A stretch of DNA of 64,000 nucleotides from an uncultured Clostridia bacterium (lineage in GTDB: Bacteria > Bacillota > Clostridia > Christensenellales > Borkfalkiaceae). Made by a program: the position numbers and the translations under genes. The stretch spans positions 62,001 through 126,000 of the forward strand of contig CANRDY010000002.1 in assembly GCA_947629515.1 (NCBI GenBank), read 5' to 3'. The notes beneath the pieces are model-generated. The model saw only the letters and a list, made by a program, of their open reading frames with translations, had not been told where the DNA came from and made no database searches. Shown one piece after another: positions 1-9,936 of the stretch; within the stretch, counting starts at the first letter, position 1, and the number at the start of each line of letters is the position of its first letter.

Positions 1-330
1 AAGGGGCGCAACAAGCACCACTTTGAATATTGGACGGACTTTGCCGACGGAAGAAAGACGTACGTGGATATGCCTCCGCGCTACTTTGCCGAAATGGTGT
101 GCGACCGCATAGCGGCGAGCAGAATTTACCTTAAAGAAAAATACACGCCGTCAAGCCCCCTCGAATACTTCGAATCAAAGACCGATATAGACGGAATGAA
201 CCCCGCCACGGCGGAAAGACTGCGTTACTTTTTGACCCTCCTGAAAGACGAGGGTGAGAACGCAATGTTTGCCGAACTCAAAAAATACGTCAAAGAAAGC
301 AAAAAAGCAAGCAAAAAGAGTCGCGAATGA
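1..330 (+). CDS. DUF5662 family protein, 5'-truncated by window edge
   Basis: Frame is open from base 1 (KGRNKHHFEYWTDFADGRKTYVDMPPRYFAEMVCDRIAASRIY...); the KHH(F/W)EYW and PP(R/K)Y..EMVCDxI patterns are recognised as DUF5662. Confidence 0.7.
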   Translation, partial: KGRNKHHFEYWTDFADGRKTYVDMPPRYFAEMVCDRIAASRIYLKEKYTPSSPLEYFESKTDIDGMNPATAERLRYFLTLLKDEGENAMFAELKKYVKESKKASKKSRE

Positions 331-349
331 TCGCGGCTCTTTTCTTTTA
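315..349 (+). terminator. Intrinsic terminator overlapping the stop codon of the first CDS
   Basis: AAAGAGTCGCGA-ATGA-TCGCGGCTCTTT stem followed by TCTTTT; the TGA stop lies in the loop. Confidence 0.8.
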
Positions 350-374
350 TGGTTTTTCGCCATTTTCAAAAAGC

Positions 375-1628
375 TTACTTGGTTCTTGCGATTTTAACGT
401 TGTCTTTTTCGCGGCTTCTAAGTTCCTTAACGGGGTGGTCGGAATCCTGATAGCGGAAGTCTTTGCCCAACTTTTCGATAGCCTTTTTAATGACGAGGTG
501 TGAGGGGTTTTTTTCGGGATCGCCCGACATAAAGTTCTGATAGTCGAAGAACCTGTGTCCGTCTGCGATCCTTTTAATTTCCTTGTAAGTCATCTTGTCG
601 GCGGTGTTGTCGGCTGTCAGCTGTATTGTCTCGGCAAGCACTTTGCGCACGTAGTCCTTGTTCGTCCCCAATTTCAAAAGTTTGGGGAATTCGCCAGTTC
701 CGCAAACGCTTTCAAAGGTCTTGTTTTCGTACTTTTTAAGGAGCTTTGCGGCAGTTTTAAGGTGCGCTATTTCCATTTTGAAATGTTCGCTCCATATCTT
801 TTTTATACCTTCGTCGCTTTCGTCGTTCATGGCGGAGTAATAGAGCCAGCACTCGCAGTATTCGTGCATTACCCACTGTTCAAGCCAGCTCATAGTGGGG
901 TCTTTAAGGCTCTCGTACTGAGTGACGTGCGCCTCTTCGATCATGGCGATTTCGGCGTAGAGCTTACGCCCGAGGTCGTTTTTATACCACTGCGCAATGT
1001 TCATATAGTAGTTCATCGTCTGCTGTTCGGCGGCGGTAATGGTAGAAGCGACGAGCTTTGTAAAAAGGTCTGCCTTTTTGGCGTCCATGTGGGGTTTTAA
1101 GTCGTCTGCGGGGAACCTGTGCTCGGCAACCGTAGGTCTGCCGGGCATGATTTCGGTGAACTTCCCCACGAGCTTATCGGCGTCTATATCCTTGTCGGTT
1201 TTGAGCAGGTTGGCATAGCGGTAGAGGTGGTCGAAGTCCTCCAAAAGCGCAAAGTTCAAAGCCTTGATATTGTTTTCGTCCTTTTCGTTGCGGGCGAGAG
1301 TGGCGGTAAGATCGACGGCGAGCTGTTCGTAGGCGATCGTCGTTTCGAGTATGCTTTCGTTAATGGGTTTAAGGCAGCTTATGCGCTTTTGCTGTTGCTG
1401 TTCCTGACGGCGGACTATCGAGAGAGCTTCAAGAATTTCGGGTTCGTTGCAATGGCGCGCAAAGTTGTGCATAAACCACTGCGATTCGAACTCCGTTCCG
1501 TTCATCAGAATTACCCTCGTTTTGGTGTAGGGTGAAGTTTTTTCTTTGTTGTAACTGCGGGGATACATCTTTTTCAGCGGTAAAAAGTTGTTTTCGAGCG
1601 ATTTGCTCTTTTCTTTGATAGGGTTCAT
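375..1628 (-). CDS. Large ferritin-like / rubrerythrin-like diiron-type protein
   Basis: 417-426 aa ORF with helical E..H segments (AMIEEAHVTQYESL, HFKMEIAHLKTAAKLL, ALLEDFDHLYRYANLL); start moved to an ATG preceded by GGAGG-taatt. Confidence 0.55.
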   Translation of the reverse strand: MNPIKEKSKSLENNFLPLKKMYPRSYNKEKTSPYTKTRVILMNGTEFESQWFMHNFARHCNEPEILEALSIVRRQEQQQQKRISCLKPINESILETTIAYEQLAVDLTATLARNEKDENNIKALNFALLEDFDHLYRYANLLKTDKDIDADKLVGKFTEIMPGRPTVAEHRFPADDLKPHMDAKKADLFTKLVASTITAAEQQTMNYYMNIAQWYKNDLGRKLYAEIAMIEEAHVTQYESLKDPTMSWLEQWVMHEYCECWLYYSAMNDESDEGIKKIWSEHFKMEIAHLKTAAKLLKKYENKTFESVCGTGEFPKLLKLGTNKDYVRKVLAETIQLTADNTADKMTYKEIKRIADGHRFFDYQNFMSGDPEKNPSHLVIKKAIEKLGKDFRYQDSDHPVKELRSREKDNVKIARTK

Positions 1629-1689
1629 AATTACCTCCGTTTTGTTTTTTGACATATATCCGCCGTTTAATCATTTTTGCAACAATTTC

Positions 1690-1718
1690 TTGACAATAAA
1701 CCCCAATTAATTTATACT
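1690..1718 (+). promoter_or_regulatory. SigA-type promoter upstream of GT2 gene
   Basis: TTGACA (1690-1695), 17-nt spacer, TATACT (1713-1718). Confidence 0.7.
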
Positions 1719-1771
1719 ATATTTATAATCGAATGGTATCTTTACACAGTAAAGTTACCGAGGTAATGCAC

Positions 1772-3094
1772 ATGTGGTACGAAATCTTATTCCGCGTATT
1801 GAGCATAATCAACTATGCTATACTCATTCTGATAGCTATCCCCCTTTTGATACAGATACTGTACGTAGCGTTTTCATTCGTAAAAAAGAAGACCTACCCC
1901 AAGAGCGAAGTCAAAGGGAGAATAGCTTTTCTTATTCCCGCCTATAACGAAGAGGACGTAATTTACGACACCGTTAAGTCGGTAATTGACAAGCAGAATT
2001 ACCCGCGCGATAAATTCGACGTGTTCGTCGTGGCAGACAACTGTACCGACAGAACCGCCGAGCTTGCCGAAAAGGCGGGCGCGATAGTGCTTATACATAA
2101 CGATCCCGACCCCGCCCATCACATGGCTCTCTATCCGTTGAAATACGGCATAGACCACATTATCAACCTCACCGAAAACCCCTACGATCTGGTAATTCAC
2201 CTCGACGCGGACAACCACATAAACGCCGATTTCGCCTCGCTCATGAACGACGCGTATCAGTCGGGCGTGGAGTTTGCCCGCCCGTACGAGGGCGCGCTCA
2301 ACGCAACACAGAACTTCTACACCAAGGCGTGCTCGCTCTTTTACGCGTTCGATTCGCGCTTCGGAAGCCGCGTGCGCGAAAGACTGCACCTTTCTGCTCA
2401 CGTCGACGGCAGCGGCGCGACCATGAGCGTTGCCCTTTTGAAGAGAACGCACGGCTACGACGCGGAGACGGTCGCCGACGACGCGGAGTACAGTCTGAAC
2501 CGAATGATAGAGGGGGTAAAGGGTCACTTCGTCGAGGACGCGATAGTTTATCAGGATTCGCCTTCGACCTTCAAAGACACTGCCGCCCGCAACCGCAGAA
2601 TAGGCAACGGCGTTATGCACCTTATGAAATCGCGCGCGGGCGAGATGATAAAGACCTTTTTCAAAACGGGCAACTTCTCGCTTTTGGAAATGCTGTCTAT
2701 GTACATGCTCAATTTCCTCAACGTGATCATAGCAATATGGTTGCCCCTTTATTACGTCTATCACTTTTTGTATTTGGGCTTTGCGGCGTACGGGACAATG
2801 GAACTCACGCTGTATTCCCCCGAATTTTATAAGTCGCTGTTATGGGGAACAATAATTGTGGGTGCGGCGATCCTCGTGGCTCTGTTCATATTCTTCGGCT
2901 ATATACAGGCGTTGATACTCGTCATTACCGACTACAAAAAGTTGGGGGCGGAAAAGCGCAGTCAACTGCTTTCGGCTGTATTTCTGTTCCCCGCGTTCCT
3001 TATAGTTTACGCTGTTACCCTCTGCCGCGGAGCGGTTTCCAAACCCAAAAAATGGCAAAAGATAAAGCGCAACGTACCCAACAATAACGTTTGA
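1772..3094 (+). CDS. Membrane glycosyltransferase family 2
   Basis: FLIPAYNEEDVI, LDADNHI, TVADDAEYSL, Q..R..R GT2 processive motifs; N- and C-terminal TM helices; start chosen after GAGG. Confidence 0.85.
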   Translation: MWYEILFRVLSIINYAILILIAIPLLIQILYVAFSFVKKKTYPKSEVKGRIAFLIPAYNEEDVIYDTVKSVIDKQNYPRDKFDVFVVADNCTDRTAELAEKAGAIVLIHNDPDPAHHMALYPLKYGIDHIINLTENPYDLVIHLDADNHINADFASLMNDAYQSGVEFARPYEGALNATQNFYTKACSLFYAFDSRFGSRVRERLHLSAHVDGSGATMSVALLKRTHGYDAETVADDAEYSLNRMIEGVKGHFVEDAIVYQDSPSTFKDTAARNRRIGNGVMHLMKSRAGEMIKTFFKTGNFSLLEMLSMYMLNFLNVIIAIWLPLYYVYHFLYLGFAAYGTMELTLYSPEFYKSLLWGTIIVGAAILVALFIFFGYIQALILVITDYKKLGAEKRSQLLSAVFLFPAFLIVYAVTLCRGAVSKPKKWQKIKRNVPNNNV

Positions 3095-4080
3095 CGGATG
3101 GTGAAATTTTGGAAGTAAAACAACCCGTTCCCGTAACGGACAAAGCTCTCGTTATAGAGCATCTCTCAAAGTCGTACGGCGACGTTAAAGCCGTGAACGA
3201 TATTTCGTTCGAAGTCGCAAAAGGCTCGCTCTTTGCGTTTTTGGGGATAAACGGAGCAGGAAAATCAACTACCATAAACATAATTTGCTCGATACTCGCA
3301 AAGGACTCGGGCAAAATTTACGTTGACGGCTACGACCTCGACGAAAGCCCCGCGTGGATAAAGAACGAGACGGGCATAGTCTTTCAGACGAGCGTGCTTG
3401 ACAAAGACCTCACCGTAAAACAGAACCTCGAGATCCGCACGGCGTTTTATTCGCTTTCGAAGCAGGAGAAGAGGGACAACATAAACACTATTATAAAGTT
3501 GCTTGAACTCGAACCTATCCTCAACAAACCCGTCCGCAATCTTAGCGGCGGACAAATGAGAAGGGTCGACATAGCCCGCGCCATGGTCCACAGCCCCAAA
3601 CTGTTGATACTCGACGAACCCACCACGGGGCTCGATCCCAAAACGCGCTTGGTCGTCTGGGCGCTTATAGATAAAATAAGAGCCGAAACGGGAATGACGG
3701 TTTTCCTTACCACCCATTACCTCGAAGAGGCGGAAAAGGCGACCGACGTCGTAATTATGGACAAGGGCAACATAATTGCCCATGGTACGCCGATAGAGCT
3801 TAAAAACGCCTATTCCAAGGACTATATAGTCAGCTACGTGCACCAAAACGCAGAGCTTGAAGCAAGGCTTACAGAAAGGTCTATCGCCTTTGAATACGAT
3901 TCCGAGCGCGAAGCCTATAAAATTTTTATAGCGAACACCGCCGAGGCGAAGAGCATTATCCGCGAATTCGACGAATATCTTTCGGATATCGAAATTCTTA
4001 AAGGAACTATGGACGACGTTTTCCTCAACGTCACGGGCAAAAATATAAGACTTACGGGGGAAGAAGATGCAAACGGTTAA
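3091..4080 (+). CDS. ABC transporter ATP-binding protein (ABC-2 type exporter)
   Basis: Walker A GINGAGKST, signature NLSGGQMRR, Walker B LLILDEPTTGLD; TTG start overlapping previous stop is provisional. Confidence 0.92.
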   Translation: MTDGEILEVKQPVPVTDKALVIEHLSKSYGDVKAVNDISFEVAKGSLFAFLGINGAGKSTTINIICSILAKDSGKIYVDGYDLDESPAWIKNETGIVFQTSVLDKDLTVKQNLEIRTAFYSLSKQEKRDNINTIIKLLELEPILNKPVRNLSGGQMRRVDIARAMVHSPKLLILDEPTTGLDPKTRLVVWALIDKIRAETGMTVFLTTHYLEEAEKATDVVIMDKGNIIAHGTPIELKNAYSKDYIVSYVHQNAELEARLTERSIAFEYDSEREAYKIFIANTAEAKSIIREFDEYLSDIEILKGTMDDVFLNVTGKNIRLTGEEDANG

Positions 4081-5068
4081 ACCCAAAATGAATGTGGCGG
4101 ATATATTTTTCCAGCTTACGCGCAGGCATCTTTTAGTGCTTTTCCGCAACAAGATGAGGGTGTTTTTCACCGTAATGGCGCCCATAATCATCTTTGCGAT
4201 ATACGTTCTGTTTTTAAGGAGAATGGAACTCGGCACGGTGGAAGCCACAATAATGCAGCTGAACACCGAAAAGGGCTTCGCGCTCAATTACGGAGAGTTG
4301 AGCAAATCGGTTGAGTGCATAGTCGATTCGTGGATGTTCAGCGGCATAATCGCCATTTCTTCGCTCACCGTCTCGTTGCAGACCAACAACATTATAGTCA
4401 GCGATAAAGAAAACGGGGTCAACCGCGATTTCGCTTCGTCGCCAGTAAACAAGGGAATACTCATTGCAAGCTATTTCTTTTACAGCTTTATAGTGACCGT
4501 TCTCATAAGCCTTATTTTTCTTATTTTCAGCTTTATCTATCTTGCCTGCCTCGGCGAGTTCACGCTCAACGCCGTCGACATTGTAGAGATAATCGGAATA
4601 GTCTTTTTCTCCTCGATAAGCTCGGTGTTGTTCACAGTGTTCATCTGCTCGTTCGTCACGCGCGACGCGACGATGGGAAGCATAATCACCATATTTTCCA
4701 CGGCGGTTGGCTTCCTCATAGGCGCGTACATGCCCATAGCAATGCTCCCCTCGTGGGTGGGCGATATATGCGGCTTTTTCCCCGGCACGTACACGTGTTC
4801 GCTGCTGCGATATTCGTTCCTCGATACGCCTCTGCACGATATGTTTGCGCAACTTTCGGCAACGTCGGGGGGAACCGAGCTTGTAAGCGAACTTTACAAA
4901 AACTTCGGGTTTAACCTTAAATTCTTCGGAATGGACGTTGAACCTACCATGCAGGCGGTCGCGCTGGCGATTTTCAGCGCGGTACTTGCCGTTATGAACA
5001 TCTTTTCTGCGCGACACCTTGTAAAGGTAGTGGGCGCGTTCCGTAAAAAGAAAAAATCAAGAGGATAA
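4067..5068 (+). CDS. ABC-2 type transporter permease
   Basis: Multiple TM segments, overlaps upstream ATPase gene by 14 nt. Confidence 0.85.
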   Translation: MQTVKPKMNVADIFFQLTRRHLLVLFRNKMRVFFTVMAPIIIFAIYVLFLRRMELGTVEATIMQLNTEKGFALNYGELSKSVECIVDSWMFSGIIAISSLTVSLQTNNIIVSDKENGVNRDFASSPVNKGILIASYFFYSFIVTVLISLIFLIFSFIYLACLGEFTLNAVDIVEIIGIVFFSSISSVLFTVFICSFVTRDATMGSIITIFSTAVGFLIGAYMPIAMLPSWVGDICGFFPGTYTCSLLRYSFLDTPLHDMFAQLSATSGGTELVSELYKNFGFNLKFFGMDVEPTMQAVALAIFSAVLAVMNIFSARHLVKVVGAFRKKKKSRG

Positions 5069-5073
5069 TATTA

Positions 5074-6249
5074 ATGAAAGAACTTGTAAAAGGTATTTAC
5101 TATGTAGGCGTTTCGGACAAAAATATCGACCTTTTCGAGGGTAACATTCCCGTGCCCGACGGCATGGCGTACAACTCGTACGTCGTCCGCGGCGAAAAGA
5201 CGGCTGTTATCGACAGTGTCGACCAAAAGTTCGGCGAGGAATGGCTTAAAAAAGTGGAGAAAACGCTCGGCGGCGTTCAACCCGACTATATTGTCGTGTT
5301 GCATATGGAGCCCGACCACAGCGCGAACGTGTTTAAGTTTACCCAAAAATATCCCAAGGCGCAGGTCGTGGGCAATTCCAAGACCTTTGTAATGCTCAAA
5401 GAGTATTTCGGAACCGATTACGCCGACCGCGCCGTTACGGTCAAAGACGGCGACGAGCTTGACCTCGGCGGCAAGAGCCTTAAATTCGTCTTTGCGCCCA
5501 TGGTTCATTGGCCCGAGGTTATGACGGCGTACGAAGCTACCACCAAAACGCTTTTTTCAGTCGACGCTTTCGGCAAGTTCGGCTCGGACGTTGATGGCGG
5601 CTCGGATATTGGGGGCGGCGAATGGGAAGAGGAAGCGCGCAGATATTATTTTGCGATAGTCGGCAAATACGGCGTGCAGGTACAATCTTATATGAAGAAG
5701 CTCGCGCCCTACGCTATCGAAAGGATATGTTCTTTGCACGGTCCAGTGCTCGACAAGGGGCTTGATAAATTTTTGGGGCTGTACGCCAAGTGGTCGGCTT
5801 ACGAACCCGAAGAGGACGGCGTGTTCATAGCCTATTCAAGCGTTTACGGTCACACCCAAAAGGCGGTTGAACGGCTTGAAGAGGAGCTTAAAGCCAAGGG
5901 GGTTAAGGTAAAGGTTCTCAATGTCATTCGCACGGACTACACTTATTGCATAGCCGAGGCGTTCAGATACTCCAAAATAGTGCTTGCGACCACGACCTAT
6001 AACGGCGATATCTTCCCGAACATGCGCGAGTTTGTCGATTGCCTTGTGGAGCGCAACTTTAAGAACCGCAAAGTGGGGATAATCGAAAACGGCAGTTGGG
6101 CGCCCTTTGCCGCAAAGGCTATCTGCGCCAAGCTTGAAAAGTGCAAGGATCTGGAATATGTCGAACCGTTCGTCAAGATCCGCTCCGCACTGAGCGACGA
6201 GAGCCTTAACGAGCTTTTGACGCTTGCCGACGCGCTCGTCGCAAAATAA
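5074..6249 (+). CDS. FprA family flavodiiron protein
   Basis: Metallo-beta-lactamase-like N-term with LHMEPDHS, C-terminal flavodoxin domain IAYSSVYGHTQKAVE. Confidence 0.9.
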   Translation: MKELVKGIYYVGVSDKNIDLFEGNIPVPDGMAYNSYVVRGEKTAVIDSVDQKFGEEWLKKVEKTLGGVQPDYIVVLHMEPDHSANVFKFTQKYPKAQVVGNSKTFVMLKEYFGTDYADRAVTVKDGDELDLGGKSLKFVFAPMVHWPEVMTAYEATTKTLFSVDAFGKFGSDVDGGSDIGGGEWEEEARRYYFAIVGKYGVQVQSYMKKLAPYAIERICSLHGPVLDKGLDKFLGLYAKWSAYEPEEDGVFIAYSSVYGHTQKAVERLEEELKAKGVKVKVLNVIRTDYTYCIAEAFRYSKIVLATTTYNGDIFPNMREFVDCLVERNFKNRKVGIIENGSWAPFAAKAICAKLEKCKDLEYVEPFVKIRSALSDESLNELLTLADALVAK

Positions 6250-6287
6250 AAAATTATTATAAACCGCAAAAGAGAGAAGTAATATAA

Positions 6288-6322
6288 GGGCGGCGGGGCG
6301 TTTTGTAAACGCCCCGCCGCCC
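6288..6322. terminator. Very GC-rich 16-bp hairpin between convergent fprA-like gene and tRNA
   Basis: GGGCGGCGGGGCGTTT-TGT-AAACGCCCCGCCGCCC; no clear U-tract on either strand. Confidence 0.55.
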
Positions 6323-6338
6323 TGACTGTAATTAATAA

Positions 6339-6413
6339 TGGTACTCCCGCCGGGAATCGAACCCGAAACTGCCCCTTAGGAGGGGGCCGTTATATCCATT
6401 TAACTACGGAAGC
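6339..6413 (-). tRNA. tRNA-Arg (anticodon CCT), CCA encoded
   Basis: Reverse complement folds as cloverleaf: GCTTCCG acceptor, GCCCC-CTCCTAA-GGGGC anticodon arm, GGGTTCGATTCCC T-arm, 3' ACCA. Confidence 0.9.
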
Positions 6414-6448
6414 GCATAAAAAGCGAGCGCAATGCGCCCGCTTTTGTT

Positions 6449-6712
6449 TTACGCCATAGCGTTTAATTTTTTTGCGAGTTTAGACTTTTTGTTGGCTGCT
6501 GTATTCTTCTTTATAACGCCTTTTGCAACTGCTCCGTCGATAATGGAGTAGGTCTCTTTGAGCGAGGCTTCCGCGGCGGCTTTATCGCCCCCCGCCACAA
6601 CGGCAAGATACTTCTTTACAGCCGTTTTCATCTCCGACTTAACAGCCTTATTTCTGTCGGTTTTCTTCTCGGTAACGAGCACGCGTTTTTTAGCAGACTT
6701 TATATTAGGCAT
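6449..6712 (-). CDS. rpsT: 30S ribosomal protein S20
   Basis: MPNIKSAKKRVLVTEKKTDRNKAVKSEMKTAVKKY...KGVIKKNTAANKKSKLAKKLN. Confidence 0.95.
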   Translation of the reverse strand: MPNIKSAKKRVLVTEKKTDRNKAVKSEMKTAVKKYLAVVAGGDKAAAEASLKETYSIIDGAVAKGVIKKNTAANKKSKLAKKLNAMA

Positions 6713-6853
6713 TGAATAACTCCTTTGAACACCTTTTTACTTTGAATTCTTGTGTAATTTTATCATAAATAACAGCGAAAGTAAACTGTTTTTGCTTTAC
6801 TTTCGGTAATTTTTTTAATATATTTTGCCTTTCGTTAATATTAATAATAGAGT

Positions 6854-7600
6854 ATGGGAATACAAGGCGGCAACGGCGGTTGCGTGTGCTTTTTCGATAG
6901 CGGTATAGGCGGGCTGAACCTTTTGTATGAATGTGTGCACAGACGACCTTTCGGCAGGTATGCGTACTTTGCCGATAACGAGCACGTGCCATACGGCAGT
7001 TTGAACCGTTCCCAAATTACCGCCCTCGCGCGCGTACATTTTAATAATATAAATAAACTGAACCCGATCGCCGCGGTTGCGGCGTGTAATACCGTTACCG
7101 CAGAGTGCATAGAGGAACTGAGGGCGAATTTCACATTCCCGATAGTTGGAATACAACCCGCCGTAAAACCCGCCGCAAAGAACGCGTCAAAATGCGCCGT
7201 TCTCGCCACGCCCGCCACGGCTAAAAGCTCCGCCTTGCGTTCGCTCGTCAAAGAGTACGGGCGGGGAATAACCTTTGTTGCGGAGTGCCCCGACCTTGCC
7301 GCCTACATAGAGCAAAATATCTTTTCGCTCGATAAAAAAGAGGTGGAAGCCCGTCTGCCCGCCCTCGAAGCCGACGCCGTCGTGCTCGGCTGCACGCACT
7401 ATTCTTTTGTTTCCGATATTATCGCGCGGCACTATAGTTGCGCGGTTTTCGACGGCGCAGAGGGAACTGTGACCAATTTACTGAAAATTTTAGGGATTTT
7501 TGACCACCGAAATAATTGCCCTCTGCAAATAGCCTTTTATGGCGGAAACAGCCTTAAAAATCGTCAAATCTTTATAAAAATGCTCAACAAGCAACTTTGA
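6854..7600 (+). CDS. murI: Glutamate racemase
   Basis: FFDSGIGGLNLL, PYGSLNRSQI, ACNTVTAECIEELR, LGCTHYSFV. Confidence 0.88.
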   Translation: MGIQGGNGGCVCFFDSGIGGLNLLYECVHRRPFGRYAYFADNEHVPYGSLNRSQITALARVHFNNINKLNPIAAVAACNTVTAECIEELRANFTFPIVGIQPAVKPAAKNASKCAVLATPATAKSSALRSLVKEYGRGITFVAECPDLAAYIEQNIFSLDKKEVEARLPALEADAVVLGCTHYSFVSDIIARHYSCAVFDGAEGTVTNLLKILGIFDHRNNCPLQIAFYGGNSLKNRQIFIKMLNKQL

Positions 7601-7668
7601 AATTATGAGGCGAATGGTTCGACTTCCCAAAAAATTTTAAAATTTTTTAATTTTTTTTAAAAAATCTA

Positions 7669-7697
7669 TTGACAGTGGTCAAAAGTGGTCTTATAAT
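7669..7697 (+). promoter_or_regulatory. SigA promoter of dcw cluster with embedded direct repeat (putative MraZ box)
   Basis: TTGACA (7669-7674), 17-nt spacer, TATAAT (7692-7697); AGTGGTC at 7674-7680 and 7684-7690, 10-bp period. Confidence 0.75.
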
Positions 7698-7725
7698 ATA
7701 AATACGCTTCACGCTTGGAGAACAT

Positions 7726-8181
7726 ATGCCTCAGTACATGGGTTCGTACTATCACCAGATAGACGCTAAAAACAGAATACGCATACCCGCCAAACTCAGA
7801 GGCGCAAAAGCCGAAACGGAGGGAGAAGAGAAAAAGTACACTCTTTACTTCCGCAAGGGCGTCGACAAGTGCGTTTCGGTGTATACGGAAGAGGAAGTAG
7901 ACGCGATAATCGAAAAGCTCTCCACGATACCCCAGCACGACACTGTAAGGTACAGAGCGGCGAGGCAGTACGCAGGCACGTTCATTCCAATCGAAAGCGA
8001 TCCGCAAGGCAGGTTCGTGCTTCCCGCACAGCTCAAAGATTACGCGGGGCTTGAAAAGGAAATAGTCGTCTGCGGAAATATGGACCACATCGACATCTGG
8101 TCGCAAGCCAACTACGAACTCAACATCGACGACGGCAATTTGGACGTAAACAAAATAATTTCCGTTCTCGACATACTTTAA
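7726..8181 (+). CDS. mraZ: Transcriptional regulator MraZ
   Basis: MGSYYHQIDAKNRIRIPAKLR...DPQGRFVLPAQLKDYAGLEKEIVVCGN; position before rsmH. Confidence 0.93.
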   Translation: MPQYMGSYYHQIDAKNRIRIPAKLRGAKAETEGEEKKYTLYFRKGVDKCVSVYTEEEVDAIIEKLSTIPQHDTVRYRAARQYAGTFIPIESDPQGRFVLPAQLKDYAGLEKEIVVCGNMDHIDIWSQANYELNIDDGNLDVNKIISVLDIL

Positions 8182-9119
8182 TGAAAGGTTTTGATCACGT
8201 TCCCGTACTCCTTGAAGAGTGTATGGAAGGACTTGCCCTCAAAAGCGGGGGGATCTACTTCGACGGAACGGTAGGCGGCGGCGGACATTCCTACGAAATT
8301 CTGAAAAGAACTTCACCCGACGGCAGGCTCATTGCCACAGACCTCGACGACGAGGCGATCGAAGCCGCAAGTGAAAGGCTTAAAGAGTTCGACGGAAGAT
8401 TCTCAATTCACAAATCTGATTACAAGAACTTCGAAAGAGTTTTCGAAGAAGAAAATATAGATAAGATCGACGGAGCTATTCTTGATTTCGGCGTATCGAG
8501 CAGACAGCTCGACTGTGAGGAGAGGGGCTTTTCGTATATGAAACCCTCGGCTCCTCTGGACATGCGAATGGATCGCACCCAAGCGTTCACCGCCGAAGAA
8601 CTGATAAACACCTATTCCCGCGAAGACTTAGCAAAGATATTGAGGGAATACGGCGAAGAAAAATTTGCCTCTTTAATAGCCGCCAACATAGTCAGGGCGC
8701 GAACCCGATGCGCCATCAGAACTTGCGGCGAGCTTGCGGATATAATCGAAAACAGCATACCATACAAATTCAGGCAGAACGGACCTGCGGCAAGAAAGAG
8801 CTTTCAAGCCGTAAGGATAGCCGTTAACGGCGAATTGACGGGGCTATACGAGTGCGTTTTGAGTTTGACCCGAAGACTTAAAACGAACGGCAGAATAGCA
8901 ATAATAACCTTTCATTCGCTCGAGGACAGGATCGTAAAACAGGCGTTCAGACTACTCGAAACCGACTGTATTTGCGACAAGAGCTTGCCGGTATGCGTTT
9001 GCGGCAAAGTGCAGGAAATTGAGATCCTCACCAAAAAGCCGATTACGGCAAGCGAAGAGGAAATACGCAGGAACTCACGTTCCGGAAGCGCAAAACTAAG
9101 AATAGCACGGAAAATCTGA
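8181..9119 (+). CDS. rsmH: 16S rRNA (cytosine1402-N4)-methyltransferase
   Basis: HVPVLLEECMEGLALKSGGIYFDGTVGGGGHSYEIL; FHSLEDRIVKQAF. Confidence 0.96.
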   Translation: MKGFDHVPVLLEECMEGLALKSGGIYFDGTVGGGGHSYEILKRTSPDGRLIATDLDDEAIEAASERLKEFDGRFSIHKSDYKNFERVFEEENIDKIDGAILDFGVSSRQLDCEERGFSYMKPSAPLDMRMDRTQAFTAEELINTYSREDLAKILREYGEEKFASLIAANIVRARTRCAIRTCGELADIIENSIPYKFRQNGPAARKSFQAVRIAVNGELTGLYECVLSLTRRLKTNGRIAIITFHSLEDRIVKQAFRLLETDCICDKSLPVCVCGKVQEIEILTKKPITASEEEIRRNSRSGSAKLRIARKI

Positions 9120-9124
9120 TTTAC

Positions 9125-9868
9125 GTGATAAGGAGAAGAAGTATGTCGGTTGCAGCACCGGTATTGGAAAGAAAATTAAGCACCCAAACCGAAGATGAAA
9201 TTCACAATTCGAGGATAGGCGAAAACTACGCAAGATTAATAAGCGGCGAAGGCATTGGCGTTCGCACACAGCGTACCGAAGCGGCAAGGCGCGAAGAGAC
9301 CGTTGCAAAGCCCGTAAACGCGGCAAGCGCGGTTGAAGTGCCCGCACAGGCTTCCGCACAGGTGCCCGCGGCTCAGCCCGTTTATAACGAAGAGCCGTAC
9401 CTTATAAGGAACGCCCGCGCCGATTCGCCCATATTCCGTGCGGATAACGCAATTTATAAAAGACTGTTCGCACAGTCGGAAATGGCTGTGGACGAGGATA
9501 AGGAAGAAGAGGAGAACGAAGATTTACGTCCTACTCCGACGACTATCCAATATAAAACGACAGATTCAAAAAAGACTGTTGAAGAGGGTGTCATCACAAA
9601 CGAAAGCGCGGAAAAGCGTTTCAGTTTGTCGAAGCGCGATAAGATAATAATAGCAGTTGTAATTTCGGTTATAGTTGCGCTTTTCGCGTTGATTATAATA
9701 AACTCCGCCATAATAAGCGGAATCAATAACGATCTCAACTCTCTTCAATCGTCCCTGTCGACCGTAAAAGCGGCATACACGGGCGTAAGCGACGAAATTT
9801 CTTCCTTTACGGATAATATCGCCGAGCACGTAAGAGAATTTGCCGAGCAGGCGGGAATGATAAAATAA
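9125..9868 (+). CDS. FtsL-like bitopic septum protein, assigned by position
   Basis: Long polar N-terminus, single TM (IIIAVVISVIVALFALIIINSAII), coiled C-term, between rsmH and ftsI. Confidence 0.55.
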   Translation: MIRRRSMSVAAPVLERKLSTQTEDEIHNSRIGENYARLISGEGIGVRTQRTEAARREETVAKPVNAASAVEVPAQASAQVPAAQPVYNEEPYLIRNARADSPIFRADNAIYKRLFAQSEMAVDEDKEEEENEDLRPTPTTIQYKTTDSKKTVEEGVITNESAEKRFSLSKRDKIIIAVVISVIVALFALIIINSAIISGINNDLNSLQSSLSTVKAAYTGVSDEISSFTDNIAEHVREFAEQAGMIK

Positions 9869-9936
9869 ATCGGGAGATCGCAAAAATAAAAAATCTTCAA
9901 CAAGGTTTTTCAACCACGATAATACAAAAGAGGTTA

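Noticed and set aside
1874-2764. 296-aa minus-strand ORF
   Set aside because: Lies wholly inside the GT2 gene on the opposite strand; no recognisable motifs.
3265-4287. 340-aa minus-strand ORF
   Set aside because: Antisense to ABC ATPase and permease genes.
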